The notes beneath the pieces were generated by a model, which was not told the DNA's origin, did no database searches, and saw only the letters and a program-made list of their open reading frames with translations. Below, piece by piece: positions 16,098 through 25,723 of a DNA stretch of 64,000 nucleotides. Position 1 is the stretch's first letter, and each line of letters opens with the position of its first letter. Both the position numbers and the translations under genes were made by a program. The stretch is from Candidatus Halobonum tyrrellensis G22 (lineage in GTDB: Archaea > Halobacteriota > Halobacteria > Halobacteriales > Haloferacaceae), in contig NZ_ASGZ01000002.1 of the NCBI RefSeq assembly GCF_000495475.1, positions 240,317 through 304,316 of the forward strand. Reading direction: 5' to 3'.

Positions 16098-17336
16098 ATG
16101 ACAACGAACGAGCGGGAACGCGACTTTACCCACCTGTTCTCGGAGACCGTACAGGAGACGATGAACAACGCGGGCTACGGGTCGTGGCGGTCCATCTCCG
16201 ACCCGGCGGCGGTGTCGTTGAGTTTCGGCTTCCCCTTCCCGGAGTCGTTCCCCAACGACGAGTTGGTCGCCTCGGCGGAGGCCGTCTTCGAGGCCGAGGG
16301 CGACGTCGCCCTCCAGTACACCGGCGGCGAGTACGCGAGCGGCCTCTCGGGGGTCGTGGCCGACCGTGCGCGCGACCGCGGGATCGACTGCGAGGACGAC
16401 GAGGTGATCCTCACGAACGGGTCGACCCACGCCATCGACGTCGTGAGCCAGACGTTCCTCGACCCGGGCGACCTCGTGGTCACCGAGGCGCCCACGTTCA
16501 TGGGCGCGTTGAGCCTGTTCCGCAACTACGGCGTCGACATCGAGGGGGTGGAGATGGACGCCGACGGACTCGACGTGGACGCGCTCGCGGCCGACCTGGA
16601 AGCCCGCGAGAGCGAGGGCCGGCCGCTCCCCAAACTGCTGTACACCATCCCGACGTTCCACAACCCCACCGGCGTCACGCTCGCCGAGGACCGCCGCAAG
16701 CGCCTGCTCGAACTGGCCGCCGAGTACGAGTTCGTGGTCTTGGAGGACGACGCGTACGGCGAACTCCGCTACGAGGGTGCGGACGTGCCGTCGCTCGCGG
16801 CGCTCGACGACACCGGGCTGGTGGTCCGCGTCAGCACGTTCTCGAAGACCATCGCCCCGGGGATCCGCACCGGGTGGATCGTCGCCGACGAGGAACTCGC
16901 CGAGGAGATGCGTCGGATCAACGCCGGGGGGACCAACACGTTCACGCAGGGCGTCGTCGGCCGCTACTGCGAGGCGGGGCTGTTGGAGGAGAACGTCGTC
17001 GACCTCCGCGAGTCGTACAGCGAGCGCTGTGCGCACATGCTCGCGTGTCTCGACGAGTACATGCCCGCGGGCGCCGACTGGAGCGACCCCGACGGCGGCT
17101 TCTTCGTCTGGGTCGAACTCCCCGAGGGGGTCGACGCCGAGGAGATGCTCCCCGAGGCCGTCGAGGAGGGCGTGGTCTACCTCCCGGGTCACCTGTTCTA
17201 CCCCGACGACCGCGGCCACGACTGCCTGCGGATCTCCTTCAGTCACGTTCCGCTCGACGAGATGGAGCGGGGTATCGAGGCGCTCGCGGCCGCGACCCGG
17301 ACGGCGACGAGCGTCGAGAGCACCGCCGACGACTGA
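16098..17336 (+). CDS. PLP-dependent aminotransferase, class I/II
   Basis: 412 residues. The PLP lysine is in STFSKTIAPGIRTGW, and the PLP-binding Asp/Tyr region is VVLEDDAYGELRY. The aminotransferase motif PTFHNPTGVTL contacts the substrate carboxylate. Overall it resembles the LysN/MocR-like 2-aminoadipate aminotransferase group. It transfers an amino group between an amino acid and a 2-oxo acid in the cytoplasm. A TATA-like AGTATACTTA at about 16049-16058 precedes the ATG at 16098 with a short leader. The neighbouring D-2-hydroxyacid dehydrogenase (convergent) could reduce the 2-oxo product. Confidence 0.9.
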   Translation: MTTNERERDFTHLFSETVQETMNNAGYGSWRSISDPAAVSLSFGFPFPESFPNDELVASAEAVFEAEGDVALQYTGGEYASGLSGVVADRARDRGIDCEDDEVILTNGSTHAIDVVSQTFLDPGDLVVTEAPTFMGALSLFRNYGVDIEGVEMDADGLDVDALAADLEARESEGRPLPKLLYTIPTFHNPTGVTLAEDRRKRLLELAAEYEFVVLEDDAYGELRYEGADVPSLAALDDTGLVVRVSTFSKTIAPGIRTGWIVADEELAEEMRRINAGGTNTFTQGVVGRYCEAGLLEENVVDLRESYSERCAHMLACLDEYMPAGADWSDPDGGFFVWVELPEGVDAEEMLPEAVEEGVVYLPGHLFYPDDRGHDCLRISFSHVPLDEMERGIEALAAATRTATSVESTADD

Positions 17337-17366
17337 GCCGACCCCGCCGGCCCGTCCGTCCGGCGG

Positions 17367-18341
17367 TCAGAGGACGCGGTTTTCGAGTTCGTCCAGCTTT
17401 CCGGCGGCGAACCGCTCGTAGTTGTCGGCGAACAGCGCGGCGATCCGCTCGGCGTACCGCGGGGTCGACCCCGCCATGTGGGGCGTGACGACGACGTTCG
17501 ACAGCTCCCAGAGGACGGAGTCGGCGGGCAGCGGTTCCTCCTCGAACACGTCGAGGGCGGCGCCGCGGATCCGCCCCTGCTGGAGTGCGGTTTCGAGGGC
17601 GGGCTGGTCGACCACGCCGCCGCGGGCGACGTTGATCAGCACCGCCTCGGACTTCATCGCCATCAGCTCCCGCGACCCGATCAGCCCGCGGGTCGACTCC
17701 ACCAGCGGACACGAGAGGACGAGGTAGTCGGCGCGTTCGAGCACCCGGTCGAGCCCCTCGGGGGGGTACACCTCGTCGACGACGTCGGGCGCGGTGTCGG
17801 GGTCGCGTTTGGTGCCGACCACCTCCATGTCGAGCGCCGTGGCGAGTTCGGCCACCTCGGTGCCGATGGCGCCGACACCGACGACGCCGACGGTCTTGCC
17901 GCCGAGTTCCCCGCCCGCGTACCGCTCCCAGACGCCGTTGCGCTCCTGCTGGCGGATCCCGCGGTGGATGCGCCGCTCGAAGACGAAGGCGTACCCGAGC
18001 ACCTGTTCGGCGATGGGGCGAGCGGCCACGCCCGACCCGTTGGTGACGACGACGTTCCGGTCGTCCAACCGGTCGAGGTCGTACGAGTCGACGCCCGCGT
18101 TGAGCGTCTGGACCCACCGGAGGTCGGGGGCGTCGTCGAGCAGGCCGCTCACGTCGCGGATGGTCAACACCGCGTCGGCGTCGCCGATCGCCCGCTCGGT
18201 GCGTGTCGGCGTGTTCGACGTCTCGATCGCCACCTCGGCGGGGAGCGACGATTCGAGACGGGAGTGGAGTTCCTCCCCCAGTTCGTCGCCGAACACCCCG
18301 GTCACGCTGTGGTGGAGCAGTACGGTGGTTCCATCCGACAT
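17367..18341 (-). CDS. D-2-hydroxyacid dehydrogenase, second copy
   Basis: 324 residues. NAD-binding motif GVVGVGAIGTEV, catalytic Arg after NVARGGVVD, Glu region FEEEPLP and catalytic His in TPHMAGSTPRY. It is paralogous to 5969-6931 and ends with the same type of tail (LDELENRVL versus LDDLENRVQ). It converges on the aminotransferase gene, 30 bases apart, and is divergent from the ABC ATPase at 18528. Likely reduces a 2-oxo acid to a D-hydroxyacid or the reverse. The ATG at 18341 begins the first strand. A much longer frame extending to the right is antisense to the ATPase gene and was rejected. Confidence 0.9.
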   Translation of the reverse strand: MSDGTTVLLHHSVTGVFGDELGEELHSRLESSLPAEVAIETSNTPTRTERAIGDADAVLTIRDVSGLLDDAPDLRWVQTLNAGVDSYDLDRLDDRNVVVTNGSGVAARPIAEQVLGYAFVFERRIHRGIRQQERNGVWERYAGGELGGKTVGVVGVGAIGTEVAELATALDMEVVGTKRDPDTAPDVVDEVYPPEGLDRVLERADYLVLSCPLVESTRGLIGSRELMAMKSEAVLINVARGGVVDQPALETALQQGRIRGAALDVFEEEPLPADSVLWELSNVVVTPHMAGSTPRYAERIAALFADNYERFAAGKLDELENRVL

Positions 18342-18527
18342 GGTACGCCCTCGGGCGACCGCCCGCATAAATCCTCCCACATTCGCTCGACCGGGACGCG
18401 AGGATGTACAGAAAGTCGACGGATAGTTGTTCGATAGTGGTGGACATCGGCGAATACGTTCGCGTTCGCGCTCTCCGAGACCGGATCGGTCGAAAGGTTG
18501 AATACTCACTGGGCAGCACCCCGAGGC

Positions 18528-19592
18528 ATGGCAACGACGGACTCGGTAGTCAACCTCTCCGACGTGCGCAAGCAGTTCGGGGAGACGCTCGCGGTCGACG
18601 GCATCGACTTCGACCTCAGACAGGGCGAGTTCTTCTCGCTGCTGGGACCCAGCGGCTGCGGGAAGACGACGACGCTCCGGATGATCAGCGGCTTCGAGAC
18701 GCCGACGAACGGTCGGATCGAGATCGAAGGCGAGAACGTGGTCAGTCTCCCGCCGAACAAGCGGAACACCAACCTGGTGTTCCAGGGCCTCTCGCTGTTC
18801 CCGCACATGTCCGTCGCCGAGAACGTCGGCTACGGGCTGAAGAAGGCGGGCGTCGACGCCGACGAACGCGAGCGCCGCGTCGAGGACTACCTCGACATCG
18901 TCGGTCTCTCGGGGTACGAGGACCGCAACCCGACGGAACTGTCGGGCGGCCAACAGCAGCGGGTCGCCATCGCGCGCGCGCTGGTCAACGAACCCGACAT
19001 CCTCCTGTTGGACGAACCGCTGTCGAGTCTCGACCGGAAGCTCCGCCAGCGGATGCAGGTCGAACTCCAGCAGATCCACGAGCGGGTCGAGGGGACGTTC
19101 TTCTACGTCACCCACGACCAGGACGTGGCGATGAGCATGTCCGACCGGCTCGCGGTGATGAACGACGGCGAGATCGAACAGATCGGGACGCCCGAGGAGA
19201 TATACCGCGAACCCGCCTCCCAGTTCGTCGCGGACTTCATCGGCGACACCAACTTCCTGTCGGGCAGCGTCGAGACGACGGACACCACCGCGGCCTTTCA
19301 GGTCGACGACGCCGACGCGTCGATCCCGCTCGCGGCGCCGAGCGTGAGCGGCGACGCCGTCGCGTCGGTCCGCCCCGAGGAGGTGAGCCTCCACCCGGTC
19401 GGCGAGGGGACGGTCGACGGCGAGGTGGTCGACAGCCACTTCCACGGCAACCACACCACCTACATCGTCGACACCGACGAGGCGGTGCTCCCCGAACTCG
19501 AAGTCGTCGTCCAGGGGCGCAGCCCCGTCTCGACGGGCGACCGGGTGGCCGTCGGGTTCAACGCCGACGCGCTGAAGTTGTTCGCGGCCTGA
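18528..19592 (+). CDS. potA: ABC transporter ATPase, spermidine/putrescine (PotA) type
   Basis: 354 residues with a nucleotide-binding domain and a C-terminal TOBE-like regulatory domain (from about residue 240). Walker A is GPSGCGKTT, the signature LSGGQQQR, Walker [13 protein letters not shown] and the switch His in [28 protein letters not shown] and the QIGTPEEIY motif are characteristic of the CUT1/PotA/Fe3+-type ATPases. It is probably the energy subunit for the binding protein and permeases at 20279-23260, although separated from them by 686 bases. The ATG at 18528 is preferred; a TTG at 18498 would add ten residues. Confidence 0.88.
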   Translation: MATTDSVVNLSDVRKQFGETLAVDGIDFDLRQGEFFSLLGPSGCGKTTTLRMISGFETPTNGRIEIEGENVVSLPPNKRNTNLVFQGLSLFPHMSVAENVGYGLKKAGVDADERERRVEDYLDIVGLSGYEDRNPTELSGGQQQRVAIARALVNEPDILLLDEPLSSLDRKLRQRMQVELQQIHERVEGTFFYVTHDQDVAMSMSDRLAVMNDGEIEQIGTPEEIYREPASQFVADFIGDTNFLSGSVETTDTTAAFQVDDADASIPLAAPSVSGDAVASVRPEEVSLHPVGEGTVDGEVVDSHFHGNHTTYIVDTDEAVLPELEVVVQGRSPVSTGDRVAVGFNADALKLFAA

Positions 19593-20278
19593 GCGGCCCG
19601 ACCGACCGCCGCGCCCACCGGCCGTCACACCGCTCCCGCCGCGCCCGCCGCCCTCCGCCCGCCGCCGGCCCGGGAACTGTCGGGTCGGCCACCCCGGTCC
19701 CGTCCCGCGCCGCTCGCTCCGCGCTCTCGCCCCGCGCGAGCGGTCGCCGCGCGCGGTTCCGCCGACCCCGGGTCCGACGTACACGCGTTCACGCCCGGCT
19801 CTCGGATCCCCAATCAATTCTGTGCGACCGTAGACGGCTCGCTCGAATAGACGTTGGATTCGGAGATCATCGACACGATACTAGCCCAATCGACCGGTTA
19901 TCTTCCACCTAGGTATACAATGACCTATGTGACCTTAGTCTCCATATTACAGACGTACCTCTGTCAAGAGACGCGGCCGGCCGGCCAGCGCACCCCCGCG
20001 GCGACCGGCCGCCGGGGTCGTCGGTTCCGGACGACCGACCCGATAGTATCGTTTACCCACGTGAACACACCCCGATACCAGCCTGATCGATGCCAGTTAC
20101 GTACGCTCCCCGGCCGGCCGATTCGACGTTCGGCCACCTCGCACGGCTATTGCGATCCCTCTAGCTATCGGCGGGAATAGGGGATATTACTGGCTGACTG
20201 ATCCGATCCAACCGCGAAACGATTCAATATTGGCACCCTATCGCAAGTCTTAATTGAAGACGTCCAGATTAGCGTGTG
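19593..20278. other. 686-bp intergenic region splitting a PotABCD-type transporter locus
   Basis: No gene is supported. The left part (to about 19800) is very GC-rich; the right part is AT-rich. A direct 9-base repeat GACCTATGT / GACCTTAGT is at 19922-19939. The near-palindrome TTACAG-N8-CTGTCA is at about 19948-19967 and resembles the perfect palindrome near 49144. The promoter of the next gene is at 20247-20261, where TATA-like CTTAATTG is framed by the inverted arms GTCTT and AAGAC, about 27 bases before the ATG at 20279, suggesting an operator over a leaderless promoter. Confidence 0.45.
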
Positions 20279-21385
20279 ATGGCAAGCCGCCGGAAGTTTA
20301 TCAAAGCGAGTGGTGTAGCGGGCGCGACGGGACTCACGGGCCTCGCGGGATGTATGGGGGCCATGGGAGGCGGGTCGACGACCGTCTCGATCCTGACGTG
20401 GACCGGGTACGGGGACGTTCAGGACGCGATCGAGTCGGAACTCGACGGGACCAGCCTCGACATCTCGGTCACGAACGGGTCCGCGCGGATGTTCTCGACG
20501 ATGAACTCGGGGGGTGCCTCGGAGTACGACATCGTGATCCCGAACAACGAGTACGTCCCGCGGATGATGGAGGCGGGCATCGCGGCGCCGATGCCGCAGG
20601 ACGTGGTGTCGAACTACGAGAACCTGTTCCCCCGGTTCAAGCAGGCCTCGGAGTCGCAGTTCGCCAGCGACGGGGAGATATACGGGCTCCCGATCCGGTT
20701 CGGCTGGTACACGTACGGGTTCGACTCGAGCGTCCTCCCGGAGGACCACACCCAGAGCTTCGACGTCCTGTTCAGCGAGTCGTACGAGGGCACCGACCTC
20801 TCGGGGAAGATCTCGATGTACGACGGCTACTACAAGTCGATGATGGTGACGGCGCTCCACCTCGGCTACCGGGACGCGTTCGAGGGGTCGGAGATCACGC
20901 TCTCGGACGAGCAGATCTCGGAGGTGGAGACGGCGCTCACCGAACAGAAGTCGAACGTCCTCGGCTACGTCACCGACTCGCAGGCGCTCACCCAGTCGTT
21001 CCAACAGGAGAGCGCCGCCGTCGCGTACACCAACCGGACGAACATCCTGAACGTCCAGAACAACGGCATCGACACGATGCGCGTCGCCGACCCCGAACAG
21101 CCCGAACTCACGTGGTTCGAGGGCGCCGTCGTCTCCTCGGAGTCGTCGAACCAGGAGGCGGCGTGGGAGGTGCTCAACCAGTACATCAGCCCGGAGATCG
21201 GCGCGCAACTCGCCGAGGCCCGGTTGATCGCGAGCACGTGTCAGGCAGCCCAGGAGAACATCGGCGGCGAGTACGAGGACCGGCTGGTGATCGACCCCTC
21301 GCGGCTGGAGGGGATGATCCCGTTTAAACCCGCCGCGAAAAACGACGCCTGGGTCGAGGCGTGGCAGCGGGTCCAGGCCGCGTAA
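20279..21385 (+). CDS. potD: Spermidine/putrescine-type ABC transporter, solute-binding lipoprotein
   Basis: 368 residues. The twin-arginine signal SRRKFIKASG is followed by a short hydrophobic stretch and the lipobox LAGC at residues 22-25, so it is exported folded and lipid-anchored. The mature protein has the family motifs SILTWTGYGD, YDIVIPNNEYVPRMMEAG and IYGLPIRFGWYTYGFDSSVLPE of PotD-like binding proteins. First gene of a three-gene set with both permeases. ATG 20279 directly follows a GTG at 20276 in the same frame; the ATG fits the leaderless spacing. The ligand could be a polyamine or another small organic cation or acid. Confidence 0.88.
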   Translation: MASRRKFIKASGVAGATGLTGLAGCMGAMGGGSTTVSILTWTGYGDVQDAIESELDGTSLDISVTNGSARMFSTMNSGGASEYDIVIPNNEYVPRMMEAGIAAPMPQDVVSNYENLFPRFKQASESQFASDGEIYGLPIRFGWYTYGFDSSVLPEDHTQSFDVLFSESYEGTDLSGKISMYDGYYKSMMVTALHLGYRDAFEGSEITLSDEQISEVETALTEQKSNVLGYVTDSQALTQSFQQESAAVAYTNRTNILNVQNNGIDTMRVADPEQPELTWFEGAVVSSESSNQEAAWEVLNQYISPEIGAQLAEARLIASTCQAAQENIGGEYEDRLVIDPSRLEGMIPFKPAAKNDAWVEAWQRVQAA

Positions 21386-21456
21386 GTTCCGCGGGCACAA
21401 ACGTAATACCGTATCACGACATTCGTTCACACGCGACACCCACGACATCACTCACC

Positions 21457-22386
21457 ATGAGTACTTCAACGACGCTCAGACAGTCGGTGTACGACCGGTT
21501 CTTCGAGAGTTCGTACGGCGAGTACGCCAAAATCGGGATCACCGCGGGACCGGGGCTGGTGTGGCTGCTCCTGCTCCTGTTGTTCCCGCTGGTGTTCCTC
21601 GTCACGATCAGTTTCGCGTCGGTCAACGACTCTTACCAGATCGTCTACGAGTTCTCGGTGTCGAACTACGTCAGCCTGCTCGAAGGGCAGGACGGCTGGT
21701 TCCGGACGCCGTTCATCGACACGTTCCTCCTGTCGATGGGCATCGCGGTGGTGACGACGCTCATGACCATCGTGTTCGCGTTCCCGGTGGCGTACCTCCT
21801 CGCACGCGCGAGCGGGACGCTGTTCAAGGCGCTGTTGTTCACGATCCTCCTCCCGTTCTTCACCATCTACATCGTCCGGATCTACTCGTGGTACGCGTTC
21901 TTCGGGTCGTCGGGGATCATCAACTCCTTTCTCGTGTGGACGGGGCTGGTCTCGGGACCGGTGAGCCTGTTCAACTACGGGGTGTTCCCGATCGTCGTCG
22001 CACTCGCGCACGCGTACTTCCCGTACATGCTGCTCACGCTGTACTCGTCGCTCGACGGGATCGACTACAGCGTCGTCGAGGCCGCGCGCGACCTGGGATC
22101 CTCGCGGGTCGAGGTCGCGAAGGACATCGTCGTCCCGCTGTCGGCACAGGGGCTGATCACGGGCAGCATCTTCGTGTTCGTCCCCTCGCTGGGGTCGTTC
22201 ATCACGCCCAAGTTCCTCGCACAGGGGAAGGTGGCGATGGTCGGGGAGATACTGGCCGACCGGATCAACCAGATCTACGCGATCGACTTCGGCTCCGCCG
22301 GGTCGATCTTCCTGATCATCCCGTGTCTGATCGGCTTCCTCGTGATCTTCAAGTACGCCGACCTCGGCGGAATGCGGGGGATCTGA
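21457..22386 (+). CDS. potB: Spermidine/putrescine-type ABC transporter permease (PotB type)
   Basis: 309 residues, six predicted membrane helices, the first at about 29-52 (rich in Leu). The coupling loop is EAARDLGSSRVEVAKDIVVPLS. The TIYIVRIYSWYAFFG region is typical of PotB. It pairs with the product of 22388-23260, beginning one base after this gene's stop, and is fed by the binding protein at 20279. The ATG at 21457 precedes the cytoplasmic N-terminal tail and first helix; upstream in-frame sequence is intergenic in composition. Confidence 0.9.
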   Translation: MSTSTTLRQSVYDRFFESSYGEYAKIGITAGPGLVWLLLLLLFPLVFLVTISFASVNDSYQIVYEFSVSNYVSLLEGQDGWFRTPFIDTFLLSMGIAVVTTLMTIVFAFPVAYLLARASGTLFKALLFTILLPFFTIYIVRIYSWYAFFGSSGIINSFLVWTGLVSGPVSLFNYGVFPIVVALAHAYFPYMLLTLYSSLDGIDYSVVEAARDLGSSRVEVAKDIVVPLSAQGLITGSIFVFVPSLGSFITPKFLAQGKVAMVGEILADRINQIYAIDFGSAGSIFLIIPCLIGFLVIFKYADLGGMRGI

Positions 22387-22387
22387 G

Positions 22388-23260
22388 ATGTCCGACAAGA
22401 CCACGGAGGGGTTCGCGCCCGGCGGGTCGGCGACGGCCGACCGCTTCGCGTTCCTCCCGAAGACGTCGCTCGGGGACCTGGTGGCGACGTACGGGCTCTA
22501 CCTGTTCGCCGGGGTGACCATCGCGTTCCTCTGGCTGCCGTTGCTGTTCATCGTGGTGCTGTCGTTCGGGGTGAACTCGTCGTCGCTCGTCCCGTTCGAG
22601 GGGTTCACGCTCGCCAACTACGTCGACCTGTTCACGAACGCGTCGCTCATGAGCGCGTCGTTCCAGAGTTTCGTGGTGGCGACCACCTCCGCCGTGGTGG
22701 CGACCGCACTCGGCGTCCCGGCGGCGTTCGCGCTCGCGCGGTACAGTTTCCGCGGGAAGGAGGCGTTCCGGTCGCTCGTCATCCTCCCGCTTCTGATCCC
22801 GGGGGTGATCATGGGGATCGACATGCTGATCTTCTTCCAGTCGGTGATCGACCTCCCGCTGGGCTTCTTCACGACCGTCGCGACCCACTCGGTGTTCGGA
22901 CTGCCGTTCATCGTGCTCCCGGTCGCGGCGCGCCTGCTCACGTTCGACCGGTCGATCGAGGAGAGTGCCCGCGACCTGGGTGCCGACCCCCTCACGGTGA
23001 TGAGAGACGTCACCCTGCCGGTCGTCGCGCCCGCCGTCGCCGCCGGGTTCGTCTTCGCGTGGCTGCGCTCGTTCGAGGACTTCACCCGCGCGTTCTTCGT
23101 CAGCGGGACGATGGACCTCCTCACCAAGTCGATGTACAGCCTCGTCGTCTACGGCCAGAACGCGAACGTGATGAAGCCGATGGCGACGGTGCTCATCGTC
23201 CTCGTCGGCGTGGCGCTCCTGGTCGCGATGAACATCGGACAGGTGTCCAAGTACGTCTGA
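22388..23260 (+). CDS. potC: Spermidine/putrescine-type ABC transporter permease (PotC type)
   Basis: 290 residues, six helices. The coupling loop is ESARDLGADPLTVMRDVTLP, and LPLLIPGVIMGIDMLIFF is the conserved PotC helix. It starts at ATG 22388, one base after the preceding TGA. PotC-type subunits recruit the ATPase on the inner face of the membrane. The likely ATPase is the product of 18528-19592. Confidence 0.9.
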   Translation: MSDKTTEGFAPGGSATADRFAFLPKTSLGDLVATYGLYLFAGVTIAFLWLPLLFIVVLSFGVNSSSLVPFEGFTLANYVDLFTNASLMSASFQSFVVATTSAVVATALGVPAAFALARYSFRGKEAFRSLVILPLLIPGVIMGIDMLIFFQSVIDLPLGFFTTVATHSVFGLPFIVLPVAARLLTFDRSIEESARDLGADPLTVMRDVTLPVVAPAVAAGFVFAWLRSFEDFTRAFFVSGTMDLLTKSMYSLVVYGQNANVMKPMATVLIVLVGVALLVAMNIGQVSKYV

Positions 23261-23601
23261 GACGGGCGCGAGGCCCGAGATGGACGCGGGTCGCCCACCG
23301 CGTTCCGCCTCGGCTACCCGTCGGCGTCCTCCGAACTCGGTTCTCCGTCGTCCGTCCTCCCGCCCGACCACACGCGTAGCCGAGGCTCGGCGACCCGACG
23401 CCGACCGTTGGGTCCCACCCACCTCGACGGCCGACATCTAGTTTACAATACGAGGTCTAAACCCCTAATATGGTATCCGATACGATCATAAAATCGTAGA
23501 ATAGTGGCCGTGTGGGCTGAGTTTGGTTATAATCCTTGCCGACATTAATGCTGTGTAGGGGTCACGCTTTTGTCCCACCGGTCGACAGTGCCGGCTGTCA
23601 T
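23261..23601. other. 341-bp intergenic region with an AT-rich promoter zone
   Basis: No gene is supported. Bases 23439-23560 are AT-rich. A TATA-like ACGCTTTTGTC near 23569-23579 lies about 27 bases before the ATG at 23602 and suits a leaderless transcript. Confidence 0.45.
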
Positions 23602-25335
23602 ATGGTAGACAGTGACAGACGCGGTGTTGCACGGCGCGAGTTCCTGACCGCGGCCGGAGCGGCGGGCGGGCTTGCCGGGTTGACCGCCCTCGCGGGCTGT
23701 TCGGGCGGCGACGGCACCAACGAGGCCGGCGCGGGCGGTACGACGGCGAGCGACGAGGAGACGAGCGACTCCGGCGCCGGGTCCACGACCGGCGGGAGCG
23801 GGGAGTTGGGTGAACCGCTCCCCTCCTACCTCTATCTCAACAACCCGGCGAGCTACAACGCGCCGCGACACGACGCGATCAACCTGATCGGGTCGCGGCT
23901 CGGCGACGTGGGGTTCGACATGAGCGTCGAGGTGTTCGAGTGGGGGGCGCTCTACGACAAGGTCCGCCAGCAGCGCGACTTCGACTTCACGACGTGGCAC
24001 CACGGACTCGGGGTCGACCCGGGGCAGTTGATGTACGAGTTCTTCCACTCGAGCGGGCTCGAAGGTGGGGCGGGGAACTTCACCGGCTACAGCACCGAGG
24101 AGATGGACGAGGTGCTCTCCGAGCAGATGCAGACGACCGACACCGGCGAGCGCGTCGACCTGCTCCACCAGTTCGAGAACATGATCGTGGAGGCGGCGCC
24201 GACGAACGCCATCGTGTGGATGCCGCAGTTGATGGCGTACAACTCCGACCAGGTGAGCAACTGGACCCAGCATCCGGCCTCGTTCAACTACTACTACAAC
24301 ATGACCAACATCGAGGTCGACAACCCCAGCAACGAACTCCGCGGGTCGTGGTCGGAGTCGCTGGGGTCGCTCAACGTGGTCGGCGGGGCCGCACAGACGA
24401 AACTCGAAGTCCAGTGGGACGTGCTGTACGACAAACTGGTCCGGTTCGACTCGGACCTCCAGCCCGACCCCGAGATCAGTCTCGCCTCCGAGTGGACCCG
24501 CCCCGACCGGACCACGATGGAGTACACGCTCAAGGACCACACCTGGCACGACGGCGAGGACCTGACCGCGGAGGACGCCGCGTTCACGTTCAACTACCTC
24601 AAGGAGCACAACGCGCCGCTGTACGCCGTCCAGACCGAGATGTACGAGGACGCGGAGGCGGTCGACAGCCGGACCGTCCGGGTCAACTTCACCGAGGAGA
24701 ACGCGCCCGGACCGGTCCACACCCTGTTCTCGTTTCAGGTGCCGATCATTCCCAAACACGTCTGGGAGTCGCGCGACTCGCCGCTCGACCTACAGGTGAC
24801 CGAGCCCGTCGGGTCGGGACCCCTGAAGTTCGACTACTGGGACCAGGGGTCGGAACTGTCGCTCGTCAAGTACGACGACCACTTCAACCCGGTCAACTTC
24901 GACCGCCGCATCTGGCGGATCATCCCCGAGAGTTCGACCACGTGGGAACTCCTCCTCAACGGCGACCTCAACTACCTGCCGTTCTCGCGGATCGGCAAGC
25001 AGTTGAACGACAACCGCGAGGAGAGCCAGATCGGCGTCGCCTCGGCGCCGGGCACCTCGTGGTGGCACATGAGTATGAACACCCGCCGGGACGGCCTCGC
25101 CGACCAGGCGGTCCGGCAGGCGGCGGTCCACGCCATCCCCAAGACCGCCATCGTCGAGCAGTTGCTGTACGACTTCCCCGAACCCGGTTCCAACCTCGTC
25201 ACGCCCGCGTTCGGCGACTACTACACCGACGAGGTCCCGGAGTACGACGAGGGAGTCGAGGCGGCGAAACGGCGGCTGACCGAGGCGGGCTACGGGTTCG
25301 GCGAGGACGGACTCGTCCACTTCCCGGCCGAGTGA
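23602..25335 (+). CDS. Orphan ABC solute-binding lipoprotein (SBP family 5) with circularly permuted lobes
   Basis: 577 residues. A twin-arginine signal (RREFL, residues 11-15) ends in the lipobox LAGC (C33), followed by a Gly/Ser/Thr tether. Family-5 (oligopeptide-type) proteins normally start with the YDxLVRFD...WHDGxxLTAEDxxFTF lobe and end with a lobe containing an IGxxxxxxxxEW motif, GNFxGY and a ...ERxxLxxxxExxIxxEAP helix. Here the order is reversed: residues 73-240 show the usual C-terminal lobe (GDVGFDMSVEVFEW, GNFTGYSTEEMDEVLSEQ, LLHQFENMIVEAAP) and residues 255-577 the usual N-terminal and middle parts (WDVLYDKLVRFDSDL, TWHDGEDLTAEDAAFTF, GSGPLKFDYW), ending at RRLTEAGYGFGEDG, exactly where the second lobe would follow. 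No permease or ATPase is adjacent, so partner genes are elsewhere. The ligand is unknown. Confidence 0.85.
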   Translation: MVDSDRRGVARREFLTAAGAAGGLAGLTALAGCSGGDGTNEAGAGGTTASDEETSDSGAGSTTGGSGELGEPLPSYLYLNNPASYNAPRHDAINLIGSRLGDVGFDMSVEVFEWGALYDKVRQQRDFDFTTWHHGLGVDPGQLMYEFFHSSGLEGGAGNFTGYSTEEMDEVLSEQMQTTDTGERVDLLHQFENMIVEAAPTNAIVWMPQLMAYNSDQVSNWTQHPASFNYYYNMTNIEVDNPSNELRGSWSESLGSLNVVGGAAQTKLEVQWDVLYDKLVRFDSDLQPDPEISLASEWTRPDRTTMEYTLKDHTWHDGEDLTAEDAAFTFNYLKEHNAPLYAVQTEMYEDAEAVDSRTVRVNFTEENAPGPVHTLFSFQVPIIPKHVWESRDSPLDLQVTEPVGSGPLKFDYWDQGSELSLVKYDDHFNPVNFDRRIWRIIPESSTTWELLLNGDLNYLPFSRIGKQLNDNREESQIGVASAPGTSWWHMSMNTRRDGLADQAVRQAAVHAIPKTAIVEQLLYDFPEPGSNLVTPAFGDYYTDEVPEYDEGVEAAKRRLTEAGYGFGEDGLVHFPAE

Positions 25336-25723
25336 GACCACCGCGACCGCCGAATCGTGCCGGGTAGCGAATAACAGAAACTGGAGTGGACGCAATACCA
25401 CTCGAATTTCGTATACGATACGTCGTGACCCGATCGTCGCCGATCGGATCGGCGGAGTCGACGAGACTGCGATGAGACGGGATCGAACGCCGTTACGGGG
25501 TCGGTATCAGTTTCGTCTCGACGCCGGGTCGACGCCCCACTGATACGGCAAATACCGACGACACGATCATATTCAGTACGTATTCCAACAGATACCGCGC
25601 CGAGACGGGCGACGACCCGACCGACGAAGACGATATCGAACCACTGGACGACGATCGTCCGTTCGGAAGCGGCACGGTCGGGTAGATTTAAGCGCACGTA
25701 CTGCGATCCGACACTATCCGTCT
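25336..25723. other. 388-bp intergenic region
   Basis: No gene is supported. Several short minus-strand frames exist but have neither haloarchaeal amino-acid bias nor similarity. A TATA-like GATTTAAGC near 25685-25693 is about 35 bases before the ATG at 25724. Confidence 0.4.

Noticed and set aside
18342..19817. Minus-strand extension of the second D-2-hydroxyacid dehydrogenase
   Set aside because: Antisense to the PotA-type ATPase gene, no domain, and the proper start is at 18341.
23602..25335. The permuted binding protein as a simple fusion of two genes
   Set aside because: Only one copy of each lobe is present, and the C-terminal end matches the point where the N-terminal lobe block would begin, so permutation explains it better than fusion.
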